In this document: one piece after another, positions 25,554 through 33,926 of the stretch | Position numbering within the stretch: the stretch's first letter is position 1 | Layout: each line of letters opens with the position of its first letter | Assembly (NCBI RefSeq): GCF_042684585.1 | Contig: NZ_JBHULS010000002.1 | Span: 558,001-622,000 of the forward strand | Direction of reading: 5' to 3' | Origin: Algorimicrobium sediminis | GTDB lineage: Bacteria > Bacteroidota > Bacteroidia > Flavobacteriales > Flavobacteriaceae | Length of the DNA: 64,000 bases | The notes under the pieces: generated by a model | Databases searched by the model: none | The model's input: the letters and a program-made list of their open reading frames with translations, nothing else | What the model was told of the DNA's origin: nothing | Position numbers and translations under genes: made by a program

Positions 25554-28118
25554 TTGAAGACCTCTTTTAGAATCATAATATTTCTTTTTAGTATTGGACT
25601 AATACTAAACAGCTGTTCGCGTAAAAAAGATTCGTTTGTTAGTAGGAATATGCACGCCATGTCCACTAAATACAACATTCTTTATAACGGCCATTTGGCG
25701 CTAGAAAATGGAAAGCAGGCGGTAAACAACGCATACAAAGACAACTACTGGAATATCTTACCCATAGAGCGCATGCAAATTTCCGAAGAAATAATTATGC
25801 CTGGTCAGTCTAAAAATCAGGATTTCGAGCGTGCAGAAGAAAAGGCAATAAAAGCAGTTCAAAAACACGGGATGAATATTGGCGGTAAAGAAAAAAACCC
25901 GCAAATAGACGAAGCGTATTTACTGTTAGGGAAAGCCCGCTATTTTGATCAGCGTTTTATTCCTGCCCTAGAGGCTTTTAACTACATTCTGTATAAATAC
26001 CCTACCAGCGATAAAATTAATCAGGCTAAAATATGGCGCGAAAAAACCAACATCCGTTTGGATAATAATGAGTTGGCTATTTCCAATTTAAAACGGTTGC
26101 TGGAGCAAGAAGATTTAAAAGATCAGGACCTAGCCGATGCCACCTCCATGCTAGCCCAAGCTTATATAAATAGCAAGGTGTTGGACAGTGCCGTTTGGCA
26201 ATTAAATAAAGCAGCACAAAGCACTAAAAGTAACGACGAACGTGGCCGTTACCGGTTTATACAAGGGCAGTTATACAATAAATTGGCCTTAAAAGACAGT
26301 GCCAATTGGGCCTTTAACAAAGTAATTGCGCTAAACAGAAAAACACCACGTGCGTATCTTATTGCAGCCCATTTAGAAAAAGCGCGCAATGTCGATGCCT
26401 TGGGAGGTGATAAGCTGGCCATGCTAGAGTTGCTCCATGAATTAAAGGACAACCGGGAAAACCGCCCATATTTAGGCGCTATTTATTACGAAATTGCACA
26501 ATATCATTTAAAAGAAGCTGCCGATTCCTTGGCAGTTGCGTATTACAATAAATCGCTTAGAACCAATTCTAACGATAAAATTTTAATAGCTAAAGACTAT
26601 GAAAATCTAGGCGATATTGCTTTCGATTTTACAGAATACAAAAAAGCAGGCGCTTATTACGACAGTACGTTGGTAAACATGGCGTTAAATAGCAAGCCTT
26701 ACCGGATAATTAAGCGTAAACGCGATAATTTATCGGATGTTATTTACTACGAAGACATTGCTGCGGCCAACGATAGTATTTTAGGTTTAGTAGCCATGAC
26801 ACCAGACCAAAGAATGGCCTTTTTTGAAAGCTATACAGAAACGCTTAAAACACAAGCTGCGGCACTAAAAGAGGAAGAGGCACAGCGCGAACGCAACCAA
26901 GGAATAGCGCAAGTAAATCAGACTCCAAATAGGTTTGGTAAATCGGTAGGGCTAACTGCTAGTTCGGGTGGCCCTTCAGCAAATAGTAATTCTAATTTTT
27001 ATTTTTACAACCAAACAACTGTGGCCTACGGTAAAAACGAATTCCGCAAAAATTGGGGCAACAGAGAGTTAAAAGATAATTGGCGTTGGGCTAGTATAAA
27101 TAAAGCTAATACCACGGCTATTGCTGAAAATAACACAGAAGACGAACCCGAAAACGCCCTGTTTAATCCAGAGTTTTATGTGGCGCAAATACCGTCCAGT
27201 GCACAGGTAATTGACAGTATGGTAACCGAACGTAATCGTGCCTACTACCAATTAGGCGTTATTTACAAAGAAAAATTTAAGGAATATGCCTTGTCAAAAA
27301 GCAAATTTCAGGCCTTATTGGCTTTAAATCCCGACCAAAAATTGGTGTTGCCAACCAAATACAATTTATATAAATTATACCAACTAACCTCTGAAAATGC
27401 CGAAGCCGAGATAGCTAAAAACGATATTATTTCAAACTATCCAGAATCCAGATATGCCGCTATTTTGAAAAATCCAGAAGCCGCATTGGAAAAAGATGCT
27501 AGCAGTCCCGAAAGCGTTTACGCTAACTTGTATCAAGCGTTTCAAGATGAAGCCTACCAGGATGTTGTAACAGAATCCGAACGCTACCTAACTATTTTTG
27601 AAGGCGAACCTATCGTGCCAAAAATGGAGTTATTAAAGGCACAGGCATTGGGCCGTTTGTACGGTTTTGAGGCATACAGTAAAGCCTTAAATTTTGTGGC
27701 CTATAATTATGCCAACACCCAAGAAGGCCAACAAGCACAAGATATTATAGATAATTTATTTCCTAAAATTAGTAGTACAGAATTTGTGGATAATCCAGAG
27801 GAACGCAGTTATAAAATAATCTATCCGTTTCAGGCAACCAATACCATAGGTATTACCGAATTTGTAGCGAAATTAGAAAAAGAAACCAAACAAGTTAATG
27901 TCTTCAATTTATCGGTGTCTGTAGATTTTTACACCAAAGACACCAGTTTTGTGGTGGTTCACGGATTGCGCAGTAAACAAGGCGCCATGGGCTATGCCGC
28001 ATCTCTAGAGGAAAAGAAAAAAAATAAAATTATTAAACCGCATTTTGCTATTTCGTCTTCAAACTATGCCACCGTGCAAATTCATAAAAATGTAGACGCA
28101 TATTTAGCAGTAAATTAA
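25554..28118 (+). CDS. sprE: Type IX secretion/gliding lipoprotein, SprE/PorW family
   Basis: This 854-residue lipoprotein begins with a type II signal peptide, with the lipid-attachment Cys at residue 21 in ILNSC. TPR-like repeats follow (about 110-400, for example DEAYLLLGKARYFDQRFIPALEAF). After a low-complexity Ser/Asn/Gly stretch near 465-480, more repeats and a C-terminal domain complete the protein. The segment SRNMHAMSTKYNILYNG after the lipobox is a strong family mark. SprE (PorW in Porphyromonas) links the PorK/N ring to the Sov translocon in the type IX secretion system and is needed for gliding. The start is a TTG at 25554; no nearby in-frame ATG gives a better signal peptide. It stands alone here, without other sprA/gld genes. 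Confidence 0.88.
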   Translation: MKTSFRIIIFLFSIGLILNSCSRKKDSFVSRNMHAMSTKYNILYNGHLALENGKQAVNNAYKDNYWNILPIERMQISEEIIMPGQSKNQDFERAEEKAIKAVQKHGMNIGGKEKNPQIDEAYLLLGKARYFDQRFIPALEAFNYILYKYPTSDKINQAKIWREKTNIRLDNNELAISNLKRLLEQEDLKDQDLADATSMLAQAYINSKVLDSAVWQLNKAAQSTKSNDERGRYRFIQGQLYNKLALKDSANWAFNKVIALNRKTPRAYLIAAHLEKARNVDALGGDKLAMLELLHELKDNRENRPYLGAIYYEIAQYHLKEAADSLAVAYYNKSLRTNSNDKILIAKDYENLGDIAFDFTEYKKAGAYYDSTLVNMALNSKPYRIIKRKRDNLSDVIYYEDIAAANDSILGLVAMTPDQRMAFFESYTETLKTQAAALKEEEAQRERNQGIAQVNQTPNRFGKSVGLTASSGGPSANSNSNFYFYNQTTVAYGKNEFRKNWGNRELKDNWRWASINKANTTAIAENNTEDEPENALFNPEFYVAQIPSSAQVIDSMVTERNRAYYQLGVIYKEKFKEYALSKSKFQALLALNPDQKLVLPTKYNLYKLYQLTSENAEAEIAKNDIISNYPESRYAAILKNPEAALEKDASSPESVYANLYQAFQDEAYQDVVTESERYLTIFEGEPIVPKMELLKAQALGRLYGFEAYSKALNFVAYNYANTQEGQQAQDIIDNLFPKISSTEFVDNPEERSYKIIYPFQATNTIGITEFVAKLEKETKQVNVFNLSVSVDFYTKDTSFVVVHGLRSKQGAMGYAASLEEKKKNKIIKPHFAISSSNYATVQIHKNVDAYLAVN

Positions 28119-28135
28119 CCCAATAATTAAGAGTC

Positions 28136-28552
28136 ATGTTTTCAGAAGGAAAAAAGAGTAAATCGAATACAGATGGGCTTTCAGGCCAAAACCTTATAGC
28201 GCAAGGAACGCAAGTGGTAGGCGATTTTGTAAGTGAAGGCGATTTTAGAATAGATGGCGTTATAGAAGGGAGCGTAAAAACACCAGGTAAAATTGTAGTT
28301 GGTAAAACCGGCGTGGTAAAAGGAACCATTTCTGGAACCGATGCTATTTTTGAAGGTAAATTTTCTGGAACACTTACATTATCCGGTACACTAACTTTAA
28401 AGAGCTCCGCCCATATTGAAGGCGATGTGGTATTGGGTAAATTGGCCGTAGAGCCTGGCGCAACATTTAATGTTAATTGTACCATGGCTGGTGCTGTAAA
28501 AGAACTAAAAAAAGGTGAGGCCAAAGAAACCAAAAACAAACAAACCGCTTAA
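28136..28552 (+). CDS. Bactofilin (polymer-forming cytoskeletal protein)
   Basis: This 138-residue protein has a central right-handed beta-helix of about 90 residues built from short repeats such as GDFRIDGVIEGSVKTPGKIVVG, flanked by disordered charged tails (EGKKSKSNTDG at the start, KKGEAKETKNKQ at the end). This is the whole bactofilin design; bactofilins polymerise without nucleotide at the inner membrane and shape or position envelope machinery. It lies 17 bases after sprE and its end overlaps the atpZ-like gene, so it could be cotranscribed with either side. Confidence 0.88.
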   Translation: MFSEGKKSKSNTDGLSGQNLIAQGTQVVGDFVSEGDFRIDGVIEGSVKTPGKIVVGKTGVVKGTISGTDAIFEGKFSGTLTLSGTLTLKSSAHIEGDVVLGKLAVEPGATFNVNCTMAGAVKELKKGEAKETKNKQTA

Positions 28553-28757
28553 TAAATATATCCGGTTTACTACCATAGCCTTACAAATGGGGTTAACCAT
28601 ATATTTGGGTAGTGTTTTGGGCGCCTGGCTAGATGAAAAATTTAATAATCCCAATCAGCTATATTTTAAAATAGTGTCTTTAATAGCCGTATTTTTGGCA
28701 ATTTTTTCCGTAATAATTCAAGTTATAAAACTAACAAATACAGATCCTGATGACTAA
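28515..28757 (+). CDS. atpZ: AtpZ/AtpI family protein
   Basis: This 80-residue protein has two membrane helices (about 19-38 and 47-68), and GSVLGAWLDEKF between them is the family mark. AtpZ/AtpI proteins accompany F-ATPase operons; AtpI assists c-ring assembly and AtpZ has been linked to Mg2+/Ca2+ transport. The start is a GTG at 28515, 38 bases inside the bactofilin gene; it is chosen because the N-terminal basic segment (RPKKPKTNKPLNKYIRF) leads directly into the first helix. The end overlaps the next gene by 8 bases. Confidence 0.75.
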   Translation: MRPKKPKTNKPLNKYIRFTTIALQMGLTIYLGSVLGAWLDEKFNNPNQLYFKIVSLIAVFLAIFSVIIQVIKLTNTDPDD

Positions 28758-29121
28758 ACGCATTGTTTACATGCTTATCCTATTCGCGGCATTATTTGCT
28801 GTAAGTTATACCTTACATAGTTATTTATCGGCTATAGAATTAAGTTTTTCATTGTTTTATGTGTATCTATTCCACGCCATTGCAGCAACTATTGTATATG
28901 TATCTGTGGAGTTGGTAGCAGAAAATCTTCCTACCCAAGCGGGTAATGCTTATTTGGTACTCATGTGTTTTAAACTGGGTTTATTCTTGCTTATTTTTAG
29001 AGAGCCTGTTTTTGAAAACGATGCTTTAACAATGCCAGAACGGATTGCATTGGTTATTCCATTGTTTGTATTTTTGCTTACAGAAGCTATTGCCGTTGGA
29101 AAATTGCTGAATAGTAAATAG
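28750..29121 (+). CDS. Small membrane protein before atpB, DUF6168-like
   Basis: This 123-residue protein has four hydrophobic segments (about 5-22, 33-57, 68-83, 102-118). It lies between atpZ and atpB, the place of AtpI/AtpR in other operons, and fits the flavobacterial DUF6168 family. It may aid c-ring or F0 assembly, by position only. It overlaps the end of atpZ by 8 bases. No motif of known activity is seen. Confidence 0.6.
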   Translation: MTKRIVYMLILFAALFAVSYTLHSYLSAIELSFSLFYVYLFHAIAATIVYVSVELVAENLPTQAGNAYLVLMCFKLGLFLLIFREPVFENDALTMPERIALVIPLFVFLLTEAIAVGKLLNSK

Positions 29122-29184
29122 CTTTTCACCTTGTCTATCCTAGGTAGTAATTTACAAAAACTAAAAAACTTAAATAAAAAGAGG

Positions 29185-29214
29185 TTTGGTTTTTTAAATT
29201 ATTACGTACATTTG
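29185..29214 (+). promoter_or_regulatory. Promoter of the atp operon, TTTG-N18-TACATTTG
   Basis: TTTG at 29185-29188 and TACATTTG at 29207-29214 are 18 bases apart, a near-perfect Bacteroidota promoter 44 bases before the atpB start. It separates atpB onward from the atpZ pair. Confidence 0.8.
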
Positions 29215-29257
29215 CACAAAATTTTGGGTAGCACAAATTTTATTAGTTAGAAAAGTT

Positions 29258-30367
29258 ATGACGGTAGCAAAAAAATCTATCAAATTATTAGTAGTATTTG
29301 TTTTAGCATTAACATCCTTTGCAGCAGTTGCTCAAGATGAAGCAGTTGAAAATAATTTAATAGATACCCCAGACGAAATATTAGGCTATATTGAGCATCA
29401 CCTAAAGGACGCTCACGACTTTCATATTTTTACTAATAACAAAACGGGTGTACATTACGGCTTTCCGCTACCTGTAATTGTATGGACAAGTAATGGTTTA
29501 AAAACATTTATGTCCTCTGCCTTCGATCACGATGATTACGGAAAAGTTATTGTGGACCAAGGCGATACACGACTAGTAAAATACCACTCAAAAATTTACG
29601 AGCTTGATGAAGGCGCTACAGCGCTAAACTTCGACGCCGACAAACATCCAACAAATGCCTCGAAAGTAATCGATTTTTCTATTACTAAAAGTGTTTTTGG
29701 TATGTTTCTTACCGGTATCATTATGTTGTTAGCTTTTGGTGGTTTGGCCAGGAATTATAAAAAAGGCAATGCCATTCCAAAAGGATTTGCACGAGCGTTG
29801 GAGCCGTTGGTTATTTATGTACGCGACGAAATTGCACGACCAAACATTGGCGAGAAAAAGTACCGCAAATTCATGGGCTTTTTGTTAACCGTATTTTTCT
29901 TTATCTGGATTCTTAATATTTTAGGTTTAACACCACTAGGATTTAATGTTACTGGACAAATTGCTGTAACAGCGTGTTTGGCCATATTTACCATGGTTAT
30001 TTATTTGGTAAGTGGTACCAAAGATTTTTGGGCACACACACTCTGGATGCCTGGTGTACCATATATATTACGTCCACTTTTAGCGATTATCGAGTTAGTT
30101 GGTTTTATTGTAATTAAACCATTTTCACTGTTGGTGCGTTTGTTTGCAAACATAACAGCAGGGCACTTTATAATTATGAGCTTAATGGCATTAATGATTA
30201 CGCTTAAAGCATCATTTGGGCCTGTTGTGTCTACTGGTATTTCGTTAGCATTATCGTTGTTTATTATGTTTATTGAAATATTAGTGGCCTTTTTACAAGC
30301 GTTTATTTTTACCATGCTGTCATCCTTATTTATTGGAATGGCGGTAGAAGAACACGACGCCCACTAA
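29258..30367 (+). CDS. atpB: F-ATPase subunit a
   Basis: This is the proton-channel stator subunit of F0. At 369 residues it is about 100 longer than E. coli subunit a (271). The extra part is an N-terminal signal peptide (to about 26, AAVAQ) and a periplasmic stretch containing LGYIEHHLKDAHDFHI, as in other Bacteroidota. The core holds the essential arginine R294 in SLLVRLFANITAGH on the long membrane-parallel helix. It opens the atpBEFHAG operon behind a strong promoter. Confidence 0.95.
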   Translation: MTVAKKSIKLLVVFVLALTSFAAVAQDEAVENNLIDTPDEILGYIEHHLKDAHDFHIFTNNKTGVHYGFPLPVIVWTSNGLKTFMSSAFDHDDYGKVIVDQGDTRLVKYHSKIYELDEGATALNFDADKHPTNASKVIDFSITKSVFGMFLTGIIMLLAFGGLARNYKKGNAIPKGFARALEPLVIYVRDEIARPNIGEKKYRKFMGFLLTVFFFIWILNILGLTPLGFNVTGQIAVTACLAIFTMVIYLVSGTKDFWAHTLWMPGVPYILRPLLAIIELVGFIVIKPFSLLVRLFANITAGHFIIMSLMALMITLKASFGPVVSTGISLALSLFIMFIEILVAFLQAFIFTMLSSLFIGMAVEEHDAH

Positions 30368-30379
30368 ATTAAAAACATC

Positions 30380-30429
30380 CGTGGTTGTGGAACCACGTGT
30401 AAGGTATAAATTGTGGTTTTTCACAATTT
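30380..30429. repeat. Two hairpins between atpB and atpE
   Basis: Hairpin one: CGTGGTT at 30380-30386 pairs with 30391-30397. Hairpin two: AAATTGTG at 30408-30415 pairs with 30422-30429. Neither is followed by a long T-run, so they are more likely RNA processing or stability elements that raise subunit c output than terminators. Confidence 0.55.
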
Positions 30430-30477
30430 AATTTTAAAAAGAGTTTGTTTAATTAATATTTATAAAACCAAATTAGT

Positions 30478-30666
30478 ATGTACAATTTAATTGGAGCAGG
30501 ATTAATCGTAATCGGTGGAGGTTATGGTCTAGGTCAAATTGGATCAAAAGCAATGGAAAGTATTGCGCGTCAACCTGAAGCAGCTGGAAAAATTCAAACA
30601 GCGATGATTATCATCGGTGCCTTATTAGAAGGTTTAGCGTTCGGTGCATTAATCTTAGGGAAATAA
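30478..30666 (+). CDS. atpE: F-ATPase subunit c
   Basis: This 62-residue hairpin of two helices forms the rotor ring. Helix one is glycine-rich (GAGLIVIGGGYGLGQIG), the polar loop is RQPEAAGKI, and helix two carries the ion-binding glutamate E51 in GALLEGLAFGA. The residues after E51 are Gly and Leu, not the Ser/Thr seen in Na+-binding rings, which points to proton coupling. It is shorter than E. coli subunit c (79) but normal for the group. Hairpins on both sides of the gene may help it reach the high copy number needed. Confidence 0.96.
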   Translation: MYNLIGAGLIVIGGGYGLGQIGSKAMESIARQPEAAGKIQTAMIIIGALLEGLAFGALILGK

Positions 30667-30687
30667 AACATTTCCAAGAAAAATAAG

Positions 30688-30724
30688 CAGGTTTCTGTAA
30701 CGGTTGGTTACAGAACCTGTTTTA
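30688..30724 (+). repeat. Strong hairpin after atpE
   Basis: The arms 30688-30701 and 30707-30719 form a 13-bp stem with one bulged T and a 5-base loop, followed by TTTT. It could act as a partial terminator or a 3' stabiliser for the atpBE part of the transcript. Confidence 0.65.
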
Positions 30725-30760
30725 AATTAAACAAAACAGAAATTTAGTAAGCTATATAGT

Positions 30761-31261
30761 ATGGAAACTTTATTAAACGATTTTTCGGTAGGCTTGTTTG
30801 CAATGCAAGCAATTGTCTTGTTAATTGTTATTTTGTTAATGAGAAAATTTGCTTGGAAGCCTATTCTAGATGCCTTACAGGATCGTGAAGATGGTATTCA
30901 AGAAGCGTTAGAATCTGCAGACAAGGCAAAACTAGAGATGCAGAATTTAAAAGCATCTAACGAAAAATTATTGCAAGATGCGCGTATGGAGCGCGATGCA
31001 ATGCTTAAAGAAGCGCGCGACATGAAGGCTGAAATGATTAGCACGGCTAAAACCGAAGCCCAGCAACAAGCAGACGCTATGATTAGCCAGGCACAAGAGG
31101 CCATTGAGCTAGAAAAGAAAGCAGCTATTGCCGAACTAAAGGCGCAAATGGCAGCATTATCTATAAATATTGCAGAAAAAGTAGTACGCGAGGAGTTATC
31201 AAACAAGGACAAACAAATGAAGTTAGTAGAGTCCATGTTATCTGAAACTACTTTAAATTAA
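30761..31261 (+). CDS. atpF: F-ATPase subunit b
   Basis: This peripheral stalk subunit of 166 residues has one N-terminal membrane helix (about 10-28, GLFAMQAIVLLIVILLMRKF) followed by a long charged helix rich in Ala, Glu, Lys and Gln that forms the right-handed coiled coil. WKPILDALQDRED marks the membrane exit. It lies between atpE and atpH as usual. Confidence 0.94.
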   Translation: METLLNDFSVGLFAMQAIVLLIVILLMRKFAWKPILDALQDREDGIQEALESADKAKLEMQNLKASNEKLLQDARMERDAMLKEARDMKAEMISTAKTEAQQQADAMISQAQEAIELEKKAAIAELKAQMAALSINIAEKVVREELSNKDKQMKLVESMLSETTLN

Positions 31262-31271
31262 TTTTACAAGC

Positions 31272-31302
31272 TAAAACCAGCCTTCTATAAGCGTTGGTTT
31301 TA
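31272..31302 (+). repeat. Hairpin between atpF and atpH
   Basis: The arms TAAAACCAGC (31272-31281) and GTTGGTTTTA (31293-31302) pair over 10 bp with one G-T wobble and an 11-base loop. It is not followed by a long T-run. Confidence 0.5.
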
Positions 31303-31352
31303 TTAGAAGTAACGTTATACAAACAAAAAAAGGAACCTAATTAGGCATATAA

Positions 31353-31889
31353 ATGGCAGGATCGAGAGCAGCAATACGTTATGCAAAAGCAGTGTTAAGT
31401 TTAGCAACCGAAAAGCAGGTAGCTGAAGCTATTAATGCAGATATGGCATTAATTGCAAAAACACTTAAAGCAAGTTCGGAATTGGATAACGTGCTTAAAA
31501 ATGCAATTATTAAATCGGAAGCTAAAAAAGCTATTTTAAATCAAGTGTTTTCAGAAGTAAACGGTTTAACTGCCGAACTTTTTAAGGTTTTAGATGCCAA
31601 CAAGCGCTTAAACTTAATACACGCTATAGCGGAAAAGTATACCGAGCTTTACGATATTCAAAACGGCAAACAACTAGCTGTTGTGACCACTGCTGTGGCT
31701 ATTACCACAGATATGGAAGCCAAAGTTTTAGCTAAAGTTAAGGCTTTAACAAACAAGGAGGTTACCTTAAACAACATAGTGGACCCAGCCATAATTGGTG
31801 GTTTTGTACTACGTGTTGGCGATATGCAATACAATGCTAGTATTGTGAATAAATTAAACAAATTAAAAAGAGAATTTACAGTAAATTAA
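31353..31889 (+). CDS. atpH: F-ATPase subunit delta (OSCP)
   Basis: This 178-residue stator protein joins subunit b to the top of F1. The start AGSRAAIRYAKAVLSLATE is the typical family opening, followed by a helical N-domain and the C-terminal GGFVLRVGDMQYNASIVNKLNKLKREF pattern. Cytoplasmic, and in the usual place between atpF and atpA. Confidence 0.94.
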   Translation: MAGSRAAIRYAKAVLSLATEKQVAEAINADMALIAKTLKASSELDNVLKNAIIKSEAKKAILNQVFSEVNGLTAELFKVLDANKRLNLIHAIAEKYTELYDIQNGKQLAVVTTAVAITTDMEAKVLAKVKALTNKEVTLNNIVDPAIIGGFVLRVGDMQYNASIVNKLNKLKREFTVN

Positions 31890-31943
31890 ATAAAAAAGTT
31901 CAGTGCTTATTTCATAATACTGAATACTTAATACTTTATTAAA

Positions 31944-33524
31944 ATGGCAGAAGTAAAACCAGCTGAAATTTCAGCAATCTTAAAACAACAACTTTCAGAT
32001 TTTGATGCCGGTGCATCTTTAGACGAAGTAGGAACCGTATTAACGGTAGGTGATGGTATTGTACGTGCGTACGGTCTTTCAAATGCAGAATACGGCGAAT
32101 TAGTAGAATTTGATGGTGGCCTAGAAGGTATTGTACTGAATCTTGAAGAGGATAACGTAGGTATCGTATTATTAGGACCTTCTGTTGGTGTTCGCGAAGG
32201 CTCCACTGTAAAGCGTACAAAACGAATTGCATCTATTAAAGTAGGCGAGGGCATTGTAGGCCGTGTAGTGGATACACTGGGGCAACCAATTGATGGTAAA
32301 GGACCTATTACAGGAACCACTTACGATATGCCACTAGAGCGTAAAGCCCCTGGGGTTGTGTTTAGAGAACCTGTTACCGAACCATTACAGACTGGTATTA
32401 AATCCATAGACGCCATGATTCCTGTTGGACGTGGCCAGCGTGAGCTTGTTATTGGCGACCGTCAAACTGGAAAAACAACGGTTTGTATTGATGCTATTTT
32501 AAATCAAAAAGAATTTTACGATGCTGGCAACCCAGTGTATTGTATTTATGTGGCTATTGGCCAAAAAGCCTCTACTGTTGCGTTAATTGCAAAAACATTA
32601 GAGGAAAAAGGTGCGTTAGCGTATACAACAATTGTAGCAGCAAATGCGTCAGATCCAGCGCCAATGCAAGTGTATGCGCCGTTTGCTGGTGCCGCTATTG
32701 GTGAGTATTTTAGAGATACTGGTCGTCCTGCTTTAATTGTGTTCGACGACTTGTCTAAGCAAGCTGTAGCCTATCGTGAAGTGTCCTTATTATTACGTCG
32801 TCCACCAGGACGTGAGGCCTATCCAGGTGACGTTTTCTACCTACACTCTCGTTTATTAGAGCGCTCTGCAAAGGTTATTAACAACGACGATATTGCGAAA
32901 GAAATGAACGATTTACCAGAGGTGTTAAAGCCTATGGTTAAAGGTGGTGGTTCGTTAACAGCCTTGCCTATTATTGAAACTCAAGCGGGCGACGTTTCGG
33001 CTTATATTCCTACCAACGTAATTTCTATTACAGATGGTCAGATTTTCTTGGATGGCGATTTGTTTAACTCTGGAGTACGTCCGGCTATTAATGTGGGTAT
33101 TTCCGTATCGCGTGTAGGTGGTAGTGCACAAATTAAGTCCATGAAAAAGGTATCAGGTACCTTAAAACTGGACCAAGCACAGTTCCGTGAGCTAGAGGCC
33201 TTTGCTAAATTTGGTTCAGATCTGGATGCCGTAACCTTAAATGTAATTAACAAAGGTAAGCGTAATGTTGAAATCTTAAAGCAAGCACAAAACGATCCGT
33301 ATAAAGTGGAAGACCAAGTAGCTATTATTTACGCTGGTTCTAAAAACTTGTTACGCGATGTTCCTGTAGAAAACGTAAAAGAATTTGAACGCGATTATTT
33401 AGAGTTCTTAAATGCGAAACACAGCGATGTATTAGCAACTTTAAAGGCAGGTAAATTAACGGACGAGGTTACCGATACGTTAACAACCGTGGCTAAAGAA
33501 TTATCGGCTAAATACCGCAAATAA
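31944..33524 (+). CDS. atpA: F-ATPase subunit alpha
   Basis: This non-catalytic nucleotide-binding subunit of F1 has 526 residues. The P-loop is GDRQTGKTT near 172-180, Walker B is ALIVFDDLSKQA near 266-277, and the family signature PAINVGISVSRVG is near 375, with the arginine finger in that segment. The last helix ends in LSAKYRK. It is followed by an unusual gap of about 400 bases before atpG. Confidence 0.97.
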   Translation: MAEVKPAEISAILKQQLSDFDAGASLDEVGTVLTVGDGIVRAYGLSNAEYGELVEFDGGLEGIVLNLEEDNVGIVLLGPSVGVREGSTVKRTKRIASIKVGEGIVGRVVDTLGQPIDGKGPITGTTYDMPLERKAPGVVFREPVTEPLQTGIKSIDAMIPVGRGQRELVIGDRQTGKTTVCIDAILNQKEFYDAGNPVYCIYVAIGQKASTVALIAKTLEEKGALAYTTIVAANASDPAPMQVYAPFAGAAIGEYFRDTGRPALIVFDDLSKQAVAYREVSLLLRRPPGREAYPGDVFYLHSRLLERSAKVINNDDIAKEMNDLPEVLKPMVKGGGSLTALPIIETQAGDVSAYIPTNVISITDGQIFLDGDLFNSGVRPAINVGISVSRVGGSAQIKSMKKVSGTLKLDQAQFRELEAFAKFGSDLDAVTLNVINKGKRNVEILKQAQNDPYKVEDQVAIIYAGSKNLLRDVPVENVKEFERDYLEFLNAKHSDVLATLKAGKLTDEVTDTLTTVAKELSAKYRK

Positions 33525-33926
33525 ATTAAGAAGGTTACAAGTTATGGGTTTTGCTAGCACAAGCAACCCATAACTTTAAAGGTTTGTATAAACACGTAAT
33601 GCTGGTGTAACTAAATTGCGTTAATTCCTACAGTTACAAGAATACCACCAAATAAGAGTTTAGCTTACAAATTACACAACAATAAACATTTGGCGTTTAA
33701 GTGTCCAACAAAAAAACGCAAAACCAATAGTTAAGCGGGGCATGTAAACAATGAAGATGGTAATATAAGTTTGGTATTATAACGGAAGTAACATAAGGAT
33801 AAAAGTATTAAAACCCGTAAACCAATCGTAATACCTGAACCAAAACAACATGATGAACAAGTGTGAAGCGTGGTCTTGATAGTTATAAATTAGCAGTACG
33901 CATCACTCCTAACTCATAAGCAGAAT
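33525..33926. other. 402-bp gap between atpA and atpG
   Basis: No convincing gene is seen on either strand; the longest run is about 40 codons on the minus strand without a good start. It holds the hairpin at 33539-33576. No TAnnTTTG promoter was spotted before atpG, so atpG probably depends on readthrough or on an unrecognised promoter. Confidence 0.5.
33539..33576 (+). repeat. Strong hairpin after atpA
   Basis: A perfect 12-bp stem (33539-33550 with 33565-33576) continues with three more pairs beyond a 2-base bulge. The following bases are TAAAGG, so it lacks a terminator U-tract. It is a candidate attenuator or RNase-protection element. Confidence 0.65.

Noticed and set aside
28048..28539. 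163-codon minus-strand ORF opposite the bactofilin gene
   Set aside because: The + strand frame encodes a clear bactofilin beta-helix; the Pro/Ser/Thr-rich complement is typical of an antisense shadow.
30478..30666. Na+-driven F-ATPase
   Set aside because: Subunit c has Gly-Leu after the ion-binding Glu, not the Ser/Thr of Na+-type rings.
31928..32320. 130-codon and 97-codon minus-strand ORFs opposite atpA
   Set aside because: atpA is certain on the + strand; these frames are Pro/Ser-rich or Arg/Leu/His-rich shadows.
33650..33900. About 40 stop-free codons on the minus strand in the atpA-atpG gap
   Set aside because: No good start, no motif; a hydrophobic stop-free run of this size is expected by chance in AT-rich DNA.
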